Shown one piece after another: positions 53,697 to 62,529 of a DNA stretch of 64,000 nt. Under the pieces are notes generated by a model that did no database searches, was not told the DNA's origin, and worked only from the letters and a program-made list of their open reading frames with translations. The stretch's first letter is position 1. Every line of letters starts with the position of its first letter. The stretch covers positions 1 to 64,000 of the forward strand of contig NZ_AUDM01000013.1 of the NCBI RefSeq assembly GCF_000425465.1. The letters run 5' to 3'. The DNA is from Flavobacterium filum DSM 17961 (GTDB taxonomy: Bacteria; Bacteroidota; Bacteroidia; Flavobacteriales; Flavobacteriaceae). The translations under genes were made by a program, and so were the position numbers.

Positions 53697-56147
53697 ATGC
53701 CTTATTTTGTTGAAGTAATATTGCCACTCGCACTCGATAAAACTTTTACCTATCAAATTTCGGAAACAGAATTTCAGTTTATTCAACCCGGAATGCGAAT
53801 TGCCGTTCCGTTTGGGAAAAATAAAATTTTCACGGCTCTTTCTATTGATACGCATGAAAATCCGCCAACCTTATATGAAGCAAAAGAAATTCATCAGATT
53901 TTAGATGAAGTACCAATTGTTAATTCATTTCAAATCAAACATTGGCAATGGATTGCTTCGTATTATATGTGTAGCATTGGCGAGGTTTATAAAGCGGCTT
54001 TACCATCGGGTTTTTTGTTGGAAAGTGAAACCATTATTTCCTTACGATCAAATGAGAACATCAACGATACTGAACTTTCTGATGATGAATTTTTGGTATT
54101 TGAAGCCCTTCAACATCAAAGTTCCATTAAGGTAAATGATGTGGTTTCGATTTTGAACAAAAAGAATATTTTCCCCTTGTTGCAAAAGCTTTTGAACAAA
54201 AATATCATTCAATTGCAGGAAGAGATTCATGAACAATACAAACCGAAGTTGGTTCGCTACATTAAACTTCATCCAAATTATAACGACCATGAAGCGTTGA
54301 ATGTTTTATTACAAACCTTAAAAGCGGAACGTCAAAAAGAATTGATTTTAGGATTTTTTCAATTATCAGCTACAGATAAAAAACCAATTTCGGCTAAACA
54401 ATTGCTTGATTTTACAAAAGTGGATTCGTCTGTTTTAAAAAAATTAGTTGAAAAAGAAATTTTTGAAGAATATCATTTGGTACAAGATCGAACAGATTTT
54501 AGTTCTGATGAAGCAGAAAAATCAATCACGCTAAGCGAAATACAACAAAAAGCATTCGACGAAATCAAACAACAATTCCTTTCAAAAGAAGTGTGTTTGT
54601 TGCACGGCGTAACATCCAGTGGAAAAACAGAAATATACAGTCAATTGATTTGGGAATATCTCGAAGCCGGAAAACAAGTCCTTTTTTTATTACCTGAAAT
54701 TGCTTTAACGACTCAATTAGTAGCTCGACTGCGTCGTTTTTTCGGTAATAAAGTTGCCGTTTTTCATTCCAAATACAGCAATAATGAACGGGTAGAAGTT
54801 TGGAATCAAGTGTTGGAAAACTCCCCAAAAGCTCAAGTTGTGATTGGTGCTCGGTCGGCCATGTTTTTGCCTTTTTCTGATTTAGGATTGGTAATTGTTG
54901 ATGAAGAACATGAGCCCAATTTTAAACAAACTGATCCGGCTCCTCGTTATCATGCTCGAGATGCCGTGACGGTTTTGGCAAAATTTCACCATTCAAAAGT
55001 GCTTTTAGGTTCTGCAACGCCAAGTTTGGAAACCTATTACAATGTGCAAAATCAAAAATACGGTCTGGTTGAGCTTTTTCAACGCTACAATAATGCACCA
55101 TTACCGGAAGTAGTTTTGGTTGATTTGAAGGATAAATATTTCCGAAAACAAATGAAAGGACATTTCAGTGATACGTTGATAGAAGAAATTTCAGCCAGTT
55201 TATCGTTGGGAGAACAAGTGATTTTGTTTCAGAATAGGAGAGGGTATGCACCTTTATTGGAATGTATGACGTGCGGTCACGTTCCTCAATGTCCGAATTG
55301 TGATGTGAGTTTGACCTATCATAAATTTAAAAACCAGCTCCGTTGTCATTATTGCGGACACTCGATTGCGAAACCAACCAATTGTCATCAATGTTCCAGT
55401 GTAGATTTGACTACCAAAGGTTTTGGAACAGAACAAATTGAATTGGAATTAGCCACGCTTTTCCCTAATAAAAAAATTCAACGAATGGATCAAGATACCA
55501 CTCGTGGAAAATTTGGTTATGACAAAATCATTGATAAATTCCAAAATCGGGAAGTTGATATTTTAGTAGGTACGCAAATGCTCGCCAAAGGATTGGATTT
55601 TGATAATGTAAGTTTGGTAGGCATTTTAAATGCAGATAACATGTTATTTTTTCCTGATTTCAGAGCTTTTGAACGGAGTTATCAAATGATGGCACAAGTG
55701 TCGGGAAGAGCAGGACGTTCGGATAAAAAGGGAAAAGTTGTCATTCAAACGTACAATCCAAATCACAATACGATTCAGCAAGTAACACACAATAATTATG
55801 TTGGAATGTTTAAAGAACAAATTTATGAGCGTCAAATTTTCAACTATCCGCCTTATTATCGATTAATCAAAATTACGCTGAAGCACAAAGATTTTGAAAA
55901 AGTCAAAGAAAGTGCCCAATGGTTATACCAAGTGCTGTCTCAAAATATGAAAATTCCAGTTTTAGGTCCGGAAGAGCCAATGATTAACAGAATCAGAAAT
56001 GAATATTTGAGAACCATTTTGATTAAACTACCTGAAAACGTGTCACAAGCAGAAACAAAAAAAACTATCCAGAAAATACTGAATAGTTTTGATGTGATTC
56101 CGCAATATCGTTCTGTAAAAAGAACGGTAAACGTTGATTTTTGTTAA
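53697..56147 (+). CDS. priA: Primosomal protein N' (replication restart helicase)
   Basis: An 816-residue SF2 helicase that restarts stalled replication forks. The N-terminal 3'-DNA-binding domain opens YFVEVILPLALDKTFTYQIS. Walker A is LLHGVTSSGKTEIYS, Walker B is IVDEEHEPNFKQ, and the zinc-binding cysteines are in CMTCGHVPQCPNC and CHYCGHSIAKPTNCHQC. QVSGRAGRSDKKGKVVIQT is motif VI. It is full length and converges with a LytTR regulator, overlapping its stop by 4 bases. Confidence 0.96.
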   Translation: MPYFVEVILPLALDKTFTYQISETEFQFIQPGMRIAVPFGKNKIFTALSIDTHENPPTLYEAKEIHQILDEVPIVNSFQIKHWQWIASYYMCSIGEVYKAALPSGFLLESETIISLRSNENINDTELSDDEFLVFEALQHQSSIKVNDVVSILNKKNIFPLLQKLLNKNIIQLQEEIHEQYKPKLVRYIKLHPNYNDHEALNVLLQTLKAERQKELILGFFQLSATDKKPISAKQLLDFTKVDSSVLKKLVEKEIFEEYHLVQDRTDFSSDEAEKSITLSEIQQKAFDEIKQQFLSKEVCLLHGVTSSGKTEIYSQLIWEYLEAGKQVLFLLPEIALTTQLVARLRRFFGNKVAVFHSKYSNNERVEVWNQVLENSPKAQVVIGARSAMFLPFSDLGLVIVDEEHEPNFKQTDPAPRYHARDAVTVLAKFHHSKVLLGSATPSLETYYNVQNQKYGLVELFQRYNNAPLPEVVLVDLKDKYFRKQMKGHFSDTLIEEISASLSLGEQVILFQNRRGYAPLLECMTCGHVPQCPNCDVSLTYHKFKNQLRCHYCGHSIAKPTNCHQCSSVDLTTKGFGTEQIELELATLFPNKKIQRMDQDTTRGKFGYDKIIDKFQNREVDILVGTQMLAKGLDFDNVSLVGILNADNMLFFPDFRAFERSYQMMAQVSGRAGRSDKKGKVVIQTYNPNHNTIQQVTHNNYVGMFKEQIYERQIFNYPPYYRLIKITLKHKDFEKVKESAQWLYQVLSQNMKIPVLGPEEPMINRIRNEYLRTILIKLPENVSQAETKKTIQKILNSFDVIPQYRSVKRTVNVDFC

Positions 56148-56839
56148 GCGATAGCTAATGCTTTTTTCAAATCGTCTTTTTTGTTTCGGCTTAACGGAAT
56201 TTTAGTTACTCCGATTTCAGCAAATTTACTATTGAAGCGTTCAATTTTGTCAATATTCACGATAAATGATTTGTGAACACGTAAGAAACGATCTTTAGAT
56301 AAATCATTTTCAAAGGATTTCATGGTAGAAAGTACTAAATTACTATCTTCATCGGTTACAACTTTTACATAGTCACCATACGCTTCAATCCATTTGATTT
56401 TAGAAGTATAAACTTTTAACTTTTTCAGATTACTTTTAATAAAGATGTAATCACCTTCTTCTTCGGTTACTTCATGACGCAATTTGTGCAATTCAATTGC
56501 TCTTTTTACAGCTGAATCAAAACGCTCTACTGAAATTGGTTTTTGTAAGTAATCGGTGGCATCATAATCAAAAGCTTTAACGGCATAATCCGCTTTTGAG
56601 GTGATAAAAATAATCTGAGGTTTGTTTTTTAGACCATCAAGGAAATCAAAACCATTAATAATTGGCATTTCAATGTCCAAGAAAATTAAGTCAACAGAGT
56701 GTATAGACATACAACTCTTTGCTTCTATAGCATTAGAAAAATCACCTATTAATGTTAGGTTTTGGTGATTATTCACTAGTTTTGTAATGATCATTCGTTG
56801 AATCGAACTATCATCTACGACAACACAATTTAGTTTCAT
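56144..56839 (-). CDS. LytTR family response regulator
   Basis: A 231-residue two-component regulator. The receiver domain has the acidic pair in VVDDSSIQ, the phosphorylated aspartate in LIFLDIEMPIINGFDFL and ITSKADYAVKAFDYDATDYLQKP. The C-terminal LytTR DNA-binding domain shows YIFIKSNLKKLKVYTSKIKWIEAYGDYVKVVT and FLRVHKSFIVNIDKIERF. I use the ATG at 56839 (MKLNCVVVDDS); a longer frame adds 14 residues unlike a receiver. No sensor kinase gene is adjacent, so it is an orphan here. Confidence 0.94.
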   Translation of the reverse strand: MKLNCVVVDDSSIQRMIITKLVNNHQNLTLIGDFSNAIEAKSCMSIHSVDLIFLDIEMPIINGFDFLDGLKNKPQIIFITSKADYAVKAFDYDATDYLQKPISVERFDSAVKRAIELHKLRHEVTEEEGDYIFIKSNLKKLKVYTSKIKWIEAYGDYVKVVTDEDSNLVLSTMKSFENDLSKDRFLRVHKSFIVNIDKIERFNSKFAEIGVTKIPLSRNKKDDLKKALAIA

Positions 56840-56946
56840 AATACGATTAATTATAGATTTGGTGAGACAAACATAGTGCATTTCATCGATAAAAACTAAT
56901 TTTTTTCGGTTTTTTTTGCGTTATGTCGATTTTTGTTGATTTATGG

Positions 56947-56976
56947 TTGTTAATTAAAAAGAAATGATTACTTTTG
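56947..56976 (+). promoter_or_regulatory. Promoter of rpsF-rpsR-rplI (TTG at -33, TACTTTTG at -7)
   Basis: TTG at 56947-56949 and TACTTTTG at 56969-56976 with a 19-base spacer. The predicted leader to rpsF is only about 30 bases, too short for a large autoregulatory RNA. Confidence 0.7.
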
Positions 56977-57008
56977 CACCCAATTTAACATTTTTAAAGT
57001 AAATTATT

Positions 57009-57347
57009 ATGAATCATTATGAAGCTGTTTTCATCTTGAATCCCGTTTTATCTGAACAACAGGTAAAGGAAACAGTAAGCAAATTCGAAGATTTTCTTAC
57101 GTCCAAAGGGGCACAGATGGTATCAAAAGAGGATTGGGGTCTAAAAAAATTAGCCTATGAAATCCAACACAAGAAAAGTGGTTTTTACCATTTATTCGAA
57201 TTCAAAGCTCCTGCAGATGCAATTTTAGGTTTTGAAACTGAATTAAGACGTGACGAAAGAATTATGCGTTTCTTAACGGTAAGTTTAGACAAACACGCTG
57301 TTTCTTGGGCAGAAAGAAGAAGAGAAAAATTAAAAGTTAAAGCGTAA
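57009..57347 (+). CDS. rpsF: Ribosomal protein bS6
   Basis: A 112-residue protein beginning [21 protein letters not shown], with [23 protein letters not shown] and [18 protein letters not shown], the usual bS6 blocks. It binds bS18, encoded 5 bases downstream, on the small subunit platform. Confidence 0.97.
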   Translation: MNHYEAVFILNPVLSEQQVKETVSKFEDFLTSKGAQMVSKEDWGLKKLAYEIQHKKSGFYHLFEFKAPADAILGFETELRRDERIMRFLTVSLDKHAVSWAERRREKLKVKA

Positions 57348-57352
57348 TCATT

Positions 57353-57649
57353 ATGTCAACAATAGAGCAATCAGCAAAAGGAAAAAAAGAAGGAGATATT
57401 AGATATCTTACTCCTTTGAATATTGATACGAACAAAATTAAAAAATATTGTCGTTTCAAAAAATCCGGTATCAAATATATTGATTATAAAGATGCAGACT
57501 TTTTATTGAAATTTGTGAACGAGCAAGGTAAAATTTTACCTAGACGTTTAACAGGTACTTCTTTAAAATACCAAAGAAAAGTGTCTGTTGCTGTGAAAAG
57601 AGCAAGACATTTAGCGTTAATGCCATATGTGGCGGATTTATTAAAATAA
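57353..57649 (+). CDS. rpsR: Ribosomal protein bS18
   Basis: A 98-residue protein with [23 protein letters not shown] and the RNA-binding tail [26 protein letters not shown], standard for bS18. The N-terminal extension with [19 protein letters not shown] is slightly longer than in E. coli, as in other Bacteroidota. Confidence 0.96.
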   Translation: MSTIEQSAKGKKEGDIRYLTPLNIDTNKIKKYCRFKKSGIKYIDYKDADFLLKFVNEQGKILPRRLTGTSLKYQRKVSVAVKRARHLALMPYVADLLK

Positions 57650-57663
57650 TAATTAATTAAGTT

Positions 57664-57702
57664 GTTGCCTCGCCATTGGTGGGCTAACTTCTACAAAAAA
57701 GG
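57664..57702 (+). promoter_or_regulatory. Possible RNA element between rpsR and rplI
   Basis: The gap of 61 bases contains the only GC-rich stretch nearby (TTGCCTCGCCATTGGTGGGC, starting at about 57664), with outer GTTGCC and GGCTAAC able to pair around it. It could be a protein-binding site for control of rplI, but the pairing is weak by eye. Confidence 0.25.
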
Positions 57703-57710
57703 ACATCAAC

Positions 57711-58148
57711 ATGGAACTAATCTTAAAACAAGACGTTCAAAATTTAGGTTTTAAAGACGATATCGTAACGGTTAAACCAGGTTACGGAAGAAATTATTTA
57801 ATTCCTCAAGGATTTGCAAGTTTAGCTACTCCTTCTGCAAAGAAAGTTTTAGCAGAGAATTTAAAGCAAAAAGCTCACAAAGAGCAAAAATTAGTGGATG
57901 ATGCTAAAAAAATAGCGGAAGCATTAAAAGCATTAGAAATTAAAATCACAGCAAAAGCTGGTGGTGAAAAATTATTTGGTTCGGTTACCAACATTGATAT
58001 TGCTGAGGCATTAGAAAAAGCAGGTCAACCAATTGATAGAAAATTCATCACTTCAGGTACAGTGAAAAGAACCGGTAAATATAGTGCTACTGTTCGTTTA
58101 CACAGAAATGTTGTAATTGACTTACCATACGAAATCATTGCTGAATAA
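57711..58148 (+). CDS. rplI: Ribosomal protein bL9
   Basis: A 145-residue protein with MELILKQDVQNLGFKDDIVTVKPGYGRNYLIPQGFA, the bL9 N-terminal domain, a connecting helix, and a C-terminal domain with GSVTNIDIAEAL and VRLHRNVVIDL. Last gene of the ribosomal operon and followed by a strong terminator. Confidence 0.97.
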   Translation: MELILKQDVQNLGFKDDIVTVKPGYGRNYLIPQGFASLATPSAKKVLAENLKQKAHKEQKLVDDAKKIAEALKALEIKITAKAGGEKLFGSVTNIDIAEALEKAGQPIDRKFITSGTVKRTGKYSATVRLHRNVVIDLPYEIIAE

Positions 58149-58168
58149 TTTTATCAGTATAGTATATC

Positions 58169-58196
58169 AAACCCTGTCAATTGGCAGGGTTTTTTA
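58169..58196 (+). terminator. Terminator after rplI
   Basis: AAACCCTG (58169-58176) and CAGGGTTT (58185-58192) with an 8-base loop and a T run. Confidence 0.92.
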
Positions 58197-58223
58197 TTTT
58201 TATTCCGATTAGAAAATAAATGA

Positions 58224-58231
58224 TACATTTG
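58224..58231 (+). promoter_or_regulatory. -7 promoter element (TACATTTG) of the Sua5/TsaC gene
   Basis: Matches TAnnTTTG, 15 bases before the start codon. Confidence 0.5.
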
Positions 58232-58245
58232 TCAAAATTTTTGAA

Positions 58246-58866
58246 ATGGCACAGTTTATCAAAATTTATCCGCAAAATCCTAACGAAGCAGCCATTGCAA
58301 AAGTAGTGAAGGTTTTGAAAGAAGGTGGTTTAGTCATTTATCCCACAGATACCGTTTACGGATTAGGTTGTGATATTACCAATACGAAAGCTTTAGAACG
58401 CATTGCAAAAATAAAAGGTATTAAACTTGAAAAGGCAAATTTTTCATTTATTTGTCACGATTTGAGTAACTTATCTGATTATGTTAAACAAATTGATACT
58501 CCAACATTTAAAATTTTAAAACGATCATTACCCGGTCCTTATACCTTTATTTTACCTGGAAATAATAATTTGCCAAAAGAATTTAAAAAGAAAAAAACAG
58601 TCGGTATTCGTGTACCGGATAATGCTATTGTGTTAGAAATTGTTAAACAATTAGGCAATCCTATCGTATCTACTTCTATTCACGATGATGATGAAGTTTT
58701 AGAATATTCAACCGACCCGGAATTGATTTTTGAAAAATGGCAAAATCTTGTAGATGTTGTAATTGATGGCGGTTATGGTGATAATCAGCCGTCAACCATC
58801 ATTGATTTATCGGAAGGTGAACCGGTTGTTATCCGAGAAGGAAAAGGAGATATTGATATTTTTTAA
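58246..58866 (+). CDS. Threonylcarbamoyl-AMP synthase (Sua5/YciO/YrdC family)
   Basis: A 206-residue protein with GGLVIYPTDTVYGLGCDITNTKALERI and RSLPGPYTFIL and GIRVPDN, the substrate-binding blocks of the YrdC fold; STIIDLSEGEPVVIREGKG is the C-terminal end. The family makes threonylcarbamoyl-AMP for the t6A base of tRNAs. YciO-type paralogs of unknown role are the alternative, so I leave the symbol blank. Confidence 0.85.
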   Translation: MAQFIKIYPQNPNEAAIAKVVKVLKEGGLVIYPTDTVYGLGCDITNTKALERIAKIKGIKLEKANFSFICHDLSNLSDYVKQIDTPTFKILKRSLPGPYTFILPGNNNLPKEFKKKKTVGIRVPDNAIVLEIVKQLGNPIVSTSIHDDDEVLEYSTDPELIFEKWQNLVDVVIDGGYGDNQPSTIIDLSEGEPVVIREGKGDIDIF

Positions 58867-58875
58867 ACAAAAAAA

Positions 58876-58895
58876 AACGCCTCAATTGAGACGTT
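58876..58895. terminator. Probable terminator between the Sua5 and OmpA-like genes
   Basis: AACGCCTC (58876-58883), loop AATT, GAGACGTT (58888-58895) with one mismatch and A-rich and T-containing flanks, between convergent genes. Confidence 0.75.
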
Positions 58896-58916
58896 TCTTT
58901 ACTTCATTCTTAGGTA

Positions 58917-59750
58917 TTATTTGGATTGTTTTTTCATTTCTTTTTCAATCATATCATAAAACTCATCGATTTTAGGCATTACGATAATTCTTGTTCTGCG
59001 ATTTGCTGCTCTATTTTCAACAGTATTGTTGGCCACTAAAGGTAAAAACTCACCTCTTCCCGCTGCAATCAATTGTTTTGGATTTACTTTATGTGTTTCA
59101 GTTAATACGCGAACTACGGCAGTAGCACGTTTTGCACTTAAATCCCAGTTGTCAAGTAATACTCCATTTCTGTAAGGAACATTATCAGTATGACTTTCTA
59201 CCATACATTCAAAGTTGGGTTTATCGTTTACTACTTTAGCAACTTTACCTAAAATTTCTTTTGCACGGTCACTGATTTCATAACTTCCTGATTTGAATAA
59301 TAATTTATCCGCAATCGAAATCATTACTACACCTTTTTCTACATTCACTTGAATGTCCGGGTCAGAAATACCAACAGCACCTTTTAAACTAGTAACCAAT
59401 GCCAAAGTAACACTATCTTTACGTGTTAAAGCATCTTGTAAACGTGATATTTTTAAATCTTTCTCTTTTAAACTTTCTAATGATTTTTCTAAGTTTTCAG
59501 CACCTTTTGCAGATAACATTGTAATATTTCCCACATTACTGATTAAGTCGGAATTTGATTTTTTTAAATCGGCTATTTGATTGTTTAACAAGTCTTTTTC
59601 AGATAAACAAAGATTTAATTTTACTGTCGTGGAATTTAATAAATCTTGACATTCTTTGTTTTTGGCTTCTAACTCAGCGATTTTTTTCTTTGTACCGCAA
59701 GAAGTAAGGGTTAATGCTACCACGGATAATACTAAAACGACTTTTTTCAT
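58917..59750 (-). CDS. OmpA-type peptidoglycan-binding lipoprotein with coiled coil
   Basis: A 277-residue lipoprotein (MKKVVLVLSVVALTLTSC lipobox). A long coiled coil (residues 25-110, with KKKIAELEAKNKECQ and LEKSLESLKEKDLKISRLQDAL) is followed by an OmpA C-terminal domain: VEKGVVMISIADKLLFKSGSYEIS, VESHTDNVPYR, WDLSAKRATAVVRVL and NRAANRRTRIIVMPK. The last domain binds peptidoglycan and ties the outer membrane to the wall. Confidence 0.94.
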   Translation of the reverse strand: MKKVVLVLSVVALTLTSCGTKKKIAELEAKNKECQDLLNSTTVKLNLCLSEKDLLNNQIADLKKSNSDLISNVGNITMLSAKGAENLEKSLESLKEKDLKISRLQDALTRKDSVTLALVTSLKGAVGISDPDIQVNVEKGVVMISIADKLLFKSGSYEISDRAKEILGKVAKVVNDKPNFECMVESHTDNVPYRNGVLLDNWDLSAKRATAVVRVLTETHKVNPKQLIAAGRGEFLPLVANNTVENRAANRRTRIIVMPKIDEFYDMIEKEMKKQSK

Positions 59751-59771
59751 ATGGATTGATTTTTGATTTTA

Positions 59772-59804
59772 CAAAATTAACGCTTAACTATTGTTTATAC
59801 CAAA
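59772..59804 (-). promoter_or_regulatory. Promoter of the OmpA-like gene (TTTG / TAATTTTG)
   Basis: On the minus strand a TTTG (59801-59804) and TAATTTTG (59772-59779) are separated by 21 bases, matching the Bacteroidota promoter; the start codon is 22 bases after the -7 element. Confidence 0.7.
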
Positions 59805-59825
59805 TTAGAAATAGATAAACTATTG

Positions 59826-60821
59826 TTAATTTTTGTCCTCAAATATCGTGCTATTTTTGATGAAATAGTCAAAAACAATGCTTGTTTTATAGTAATAGAG
59901 AGAGTTATTGCTTGATTTTCTTTTCTTTACGGTTTTAAAAAATAATGCATAAAAAGAAAAGTGAGCTTTTAAAATGGATGTGAAATGCTTTAACTTTCCT
60001 TTGAATAGTAATTGAATTCCGGCAATACCATCTAAAATTAACCTTCCAAAAAGTATAAATAGTAATGATTGAGTAGGTAAATTTTTAGTAAGCATCAACA
60101 TTGAATTCCTAAAATTCAAAAAAGTTTTTCTTGGATTGGAAGATGATAAAGTTCCGCCACCTAAGTGATAAACGGTTGATTGTCCACAATAAAAAGTATC
60201 GTAATTCATGTTAAAACTACGCCAGCATAAATCGATTTCTTCTTGATGGGCAAAAAAATCAGCATCAAAACCATTTAATTCGTAAAAGACATTTTTTCGG
60301 ATAAAAAAACAGGCACCGGAGGCCCAAAATATTTGTAGAGTGTCATTGTATTGTCCTTTGTCCTCTTCAATGGTATCAAAAATACGACCACGACAATACG
60401 GATAACCAAACTTGTCAATAAATCCGCCACCGGCACCGGCATATTCAAAATGAGTTTTCTTTTTGGAATCTAAAATTTTGGGTTGAACAATCGCCGCATT
60501 CTGATGTTCTTCAAAAAGGGAAAGGATAGGAGTAAGCCAATTTTCGGTTACTTCAATATCGGAATTGACCAAACAATAGATTTCTTCTTCAATGTTTTGC
60601 AAACCTTCATTATAACCTTGTGCAAAGCCGTAATTTTCTTTGTTTTGAATGATTTGAACAGACGGAAAATCTTCTTTCAAAACCAATAAAGAATCATCTG
60701 TAGAAGCATTATCAATCACGTAAATCGTAGCTTCAGACGAATATTTGACCACCGAAGGCAAAAACTCTTTTAAAAGTTTGGCTCCGTTCCAATTCAAGAT
60801 GACGACTGCAATTTTTTTCAT
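59826..60821 (-). CDS. Family 2 glycosyltransferase
   Basis: A 331-residue GT-A type glycosyltransferase. VVILNWNGAKLLKEFLPSV is the N-terminal start, YVIDNASTDDSL binds the nucleotide sugar, LVNSDIEV is the metal-binding (D/S)xD-type site, and GFDADFFAHQEEIDLCWR provides the ED-type acceptor site. It resembles rhamnosyltransferase-like proteins acting on cell-surface sugars. A C-terminal hydrophobic part (LLFILFGRLILDGIAGIQLLF) may associate with the membrane. Confidence 0.92.
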   Translation of the reverse strand: MKKIAVVILNWNGAKLLKEFLPSVVKYSSEATIYVIDNASTDDSLLVLKEDFPSVQIIQNKENYGFAQGYNEGLQNIEEEIYCLVNSDIEVTENWLTPILSLFEEHQNAAIVQPKILDSKKKTHFEYAGAGGGFIDKFGYPYCRGRIFDTIEEDKGQYNDTLQIFWASGACFFIRKNVFYELNGFDADFFAHQEEIDLCWRSFNMNYDTFYCGQSTVYHLGGGTLSSSNPRKTFLNFRNSMLMLTKNLPTQSLLFILFGRLILDGIAGIQLLFKGKLKHFTSILKAHFSFYALFFKTVKKRKSSNNSLYYYKTSIVFDYFIKNSTIFEDKN

Positions 60822-60910
60822 TCAATAATTCTTAAGGATCGTACTAAAAATAAAATGTTTATAATTATGATTTCAGATTAATTTCAATTAGATTTAAGTT
60901 AAGCTCAATT

Positions 60911-60957
60911 TTCTTTATTCTATTCTCTATACACTATTCTCTATTCTCTATTCTCTC
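60911..60957. repeat. 7-base periodic array (CTATTCT units)
   Basis: A run of near-identical CTATTCT-type heptamers fills the space between the glycosyltransferase start and the next gene and continues into the last codons and stop of the HsdR N-terminal-domain gene. Confidence 0.75.
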
Positions 60958-61396
60958 CATACTCCGGAATATCTTTCAAAAACAAATAACTTTCCTTCTC
61001 CAAATCCATTTGGCAAAAATAGTGATTCAATCCGTTGGTAACCATTAAATAATTCGCTTTTAAAGTCAAATTATAACGGGCAATTTGATCAAAAACAGTT
61101 TGTGTAATCGGTACATTAGGTTGTTTACATTCTATAACCAAGAAAATATTTCCATTCGGTTGAAAAACAACAATATCATACCGTTTGGTTAAACCGTTAA
61201 TTTTGATGACTTTTTCAACATTAATCAACGATTTCGGATAGTTTTTTTCGACCATCAAAAACTGCACTACATGAATGCGTACCCATTCTTCCGGTGTGAG
61301 CACCACAAATTTTTTCCTGATTTCATCAAAAACCAACAAGTTATTTTCACTATTTTTGAAGCGAAACGAATAGTCGGGAAAATTTAGTTTTTGCAT
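60941..61396 (-). CDS. HsdR N-terminal-type nuclease-fold protein
   Basis: A 151-residue protein similar to the N-terminal domain of type I restriction endonuclease subunit R. PEEWVRIHVVQFLMVEKNYP is the family's entry block, and YDIVVFQPNGNIFLVIECKQP gives the D...ExK site of a PD-(D/E)XK nuclease. There is no helicase part, so this is a stand-alone domain, common next to holA in Flavobacteria. I take the ATG at 61396 rather than an upstream start, since TACATTTG at 61401-61408 lies between them. No restriction genes are adjacent. Confidence 0.88.
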   Translation of the reverse strand: MQKLNFPDYSFRFKNSENNLLVFDEIRKKFVVLTPEEWVRIHVVQFLMVEKNYPKSLINVEKVIKINGLTKRYDIVVFQPNGNIFLVIECKQPNVPITQTVFDQIARYNLTLKANYLMVTNGLNHYFCQMDLEKESYLFLKDIPEYGENRE

Positions 61397-61400
61397 ACCG

Positions 61401-61408
61401 CAAATGTA
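61401..61408 (-). promoter_or_regulatory. -7 promoter element (TACATTTG) of the HsdR-N gene
   Basis: Minus-strand match to TAnnTTTG, 5 bases before the chosen ATG, which decides the start. Confidence 0.55.
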
Positions 61409-61455
61409 CTTATTTAAAATAAAAAGCCAACTTATTCGCCAAGACAAGCTCTAAC

Positions 61456-62463
61456 ATGGATGAAATTGTAAAAATTATAAACGATATTAAAAACGGAAAC
61501 ATCAAACCCATTTATTTTTTAATGGGTGAAGAACCGTATTATATTGATAAATTAACGGAATATATTGAAGATAATGTATTGTCTGAAGAGGAGAAAGGCT
61601 TTAACCAAATGGTGCTGTACGGACGTGATGTAACCGTGGAAGACATTGTTGGCAATGCCAAACGCTATCCAATGATGGCCGAACGACAAGTGGTGATTGT
61701 GAAAGAAGCTCAAGAACTTTCTAGAACCATTGATAAATTGGAAAGTTATGCCGAAAATCCTCAACCCACAACGGTTTTGGTGATTGCATACAAATATAAA
61801 ACGTTGGATAAACGCAAAAAAATAACGAAGACCATTGAAAAAAACGGACTCCTTTTTGAGAGTAAAAAGTTATATGAAAACCAAGTCGCCGCTTGGATTT
61901 CCAGAGTGATAAAACCAAAAGACTATTCCATTGAACCCAAAGCTGCCGCGATGTTGGTCGAGTTTTTAGGAACGGATTTAAGTCGAATCAGCAATGAATT
62001 AGACAAACTACAAATCATTCTACCCAAAGGCACAGTCATCAATCCGAATCATATTGAAGAAAATATCGGATTTAGCAAGGATTATAATGTGTTTGAATTG
62101 CGAAAAGCTATTGGCGACCGCAACGAATTACAATCTTATCGAATTGCACAACATTTTTCGCAAAACAAAAAAGAATACCCAATGGTATTGACTGTTGGAA
62201 TGGTATTCGGCTTTTTCTCAGCATTATTGCAATACCATGGTTTAAAAGACAAATCTCCGGGAAATGTTTCAAAAGTCTTAAAAGTAAATCCGTATTTTTT
62301 AAAAGATTATGATGTTGCTTTGAAAAATTATCCTATGAAAAAAGTTAGTACAATCGTTTCCAAACTCCGCGAAATTGATGTGAAAAGCAAAGGAGTAGGA
62401 GCCAATCAACTCAACGATGAAGAATTATACAAAGAGTTGCTGACTACCATTTTTGCAAAATAA
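61456..62463 (+). CDS. holA: DNA polymerase III subunit delta
   Basis: A 335-residue clamp-loader subunit. NIKPIYFLMGEEPYYIDKLTEYI is the N-terminal block, RYPMMAERQVVIVKEAQEL the second, and FLGTDLSRISNELDKLQI and VFELRKAIGDRN the later helices, all of the HolA family. It opens the sliding clamp for loading. It diverges from the HsdR-N gene with a 59-base gap. Confidence 0.93.
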   Translation: MDEIVKIINDIKNGNIKPIYFLMGEEPYYIDKLTEYIEDNVLSEEEKGFNQMVLYGRDVTVEDIVGNAKRYPMMAERQVVIVKEAQELSRTIDKLESYAENPQPTTVLVIAYKYKTLDKRKKITKTIEKNGLLFESKKLYENQVAAWISRVIKPKDYSIEPKAAAMLVEFLGTDLSRISNELDKLQIILPKGTVINPNHIEENIGFSKDYNVFELRKAIGDRNELQSYRIAQHFSQNKKEYPMVLTVGMVFGFFSALLQYHGLKDKSPGNVSKVLKVNPYFLKDYDVALKNYPMKKVSTIVSKLREIDVKSKGVGANQLNDEELYKELLTTIFAK

Positions 62464-62529
62464 AAAACCACCAATCGGAGGAGGAACGATTTTGATTTTT
62501 GAAGAAATTTAATTTTAGGATAAAAAAGT

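Noticed and set aside
62464..62529. Remnant coding end (KPPIGGGTILIFEEI) after holA
   Set aside because: Only 15 codons with no upstream continuation outside holA; it cannot be told from chance.
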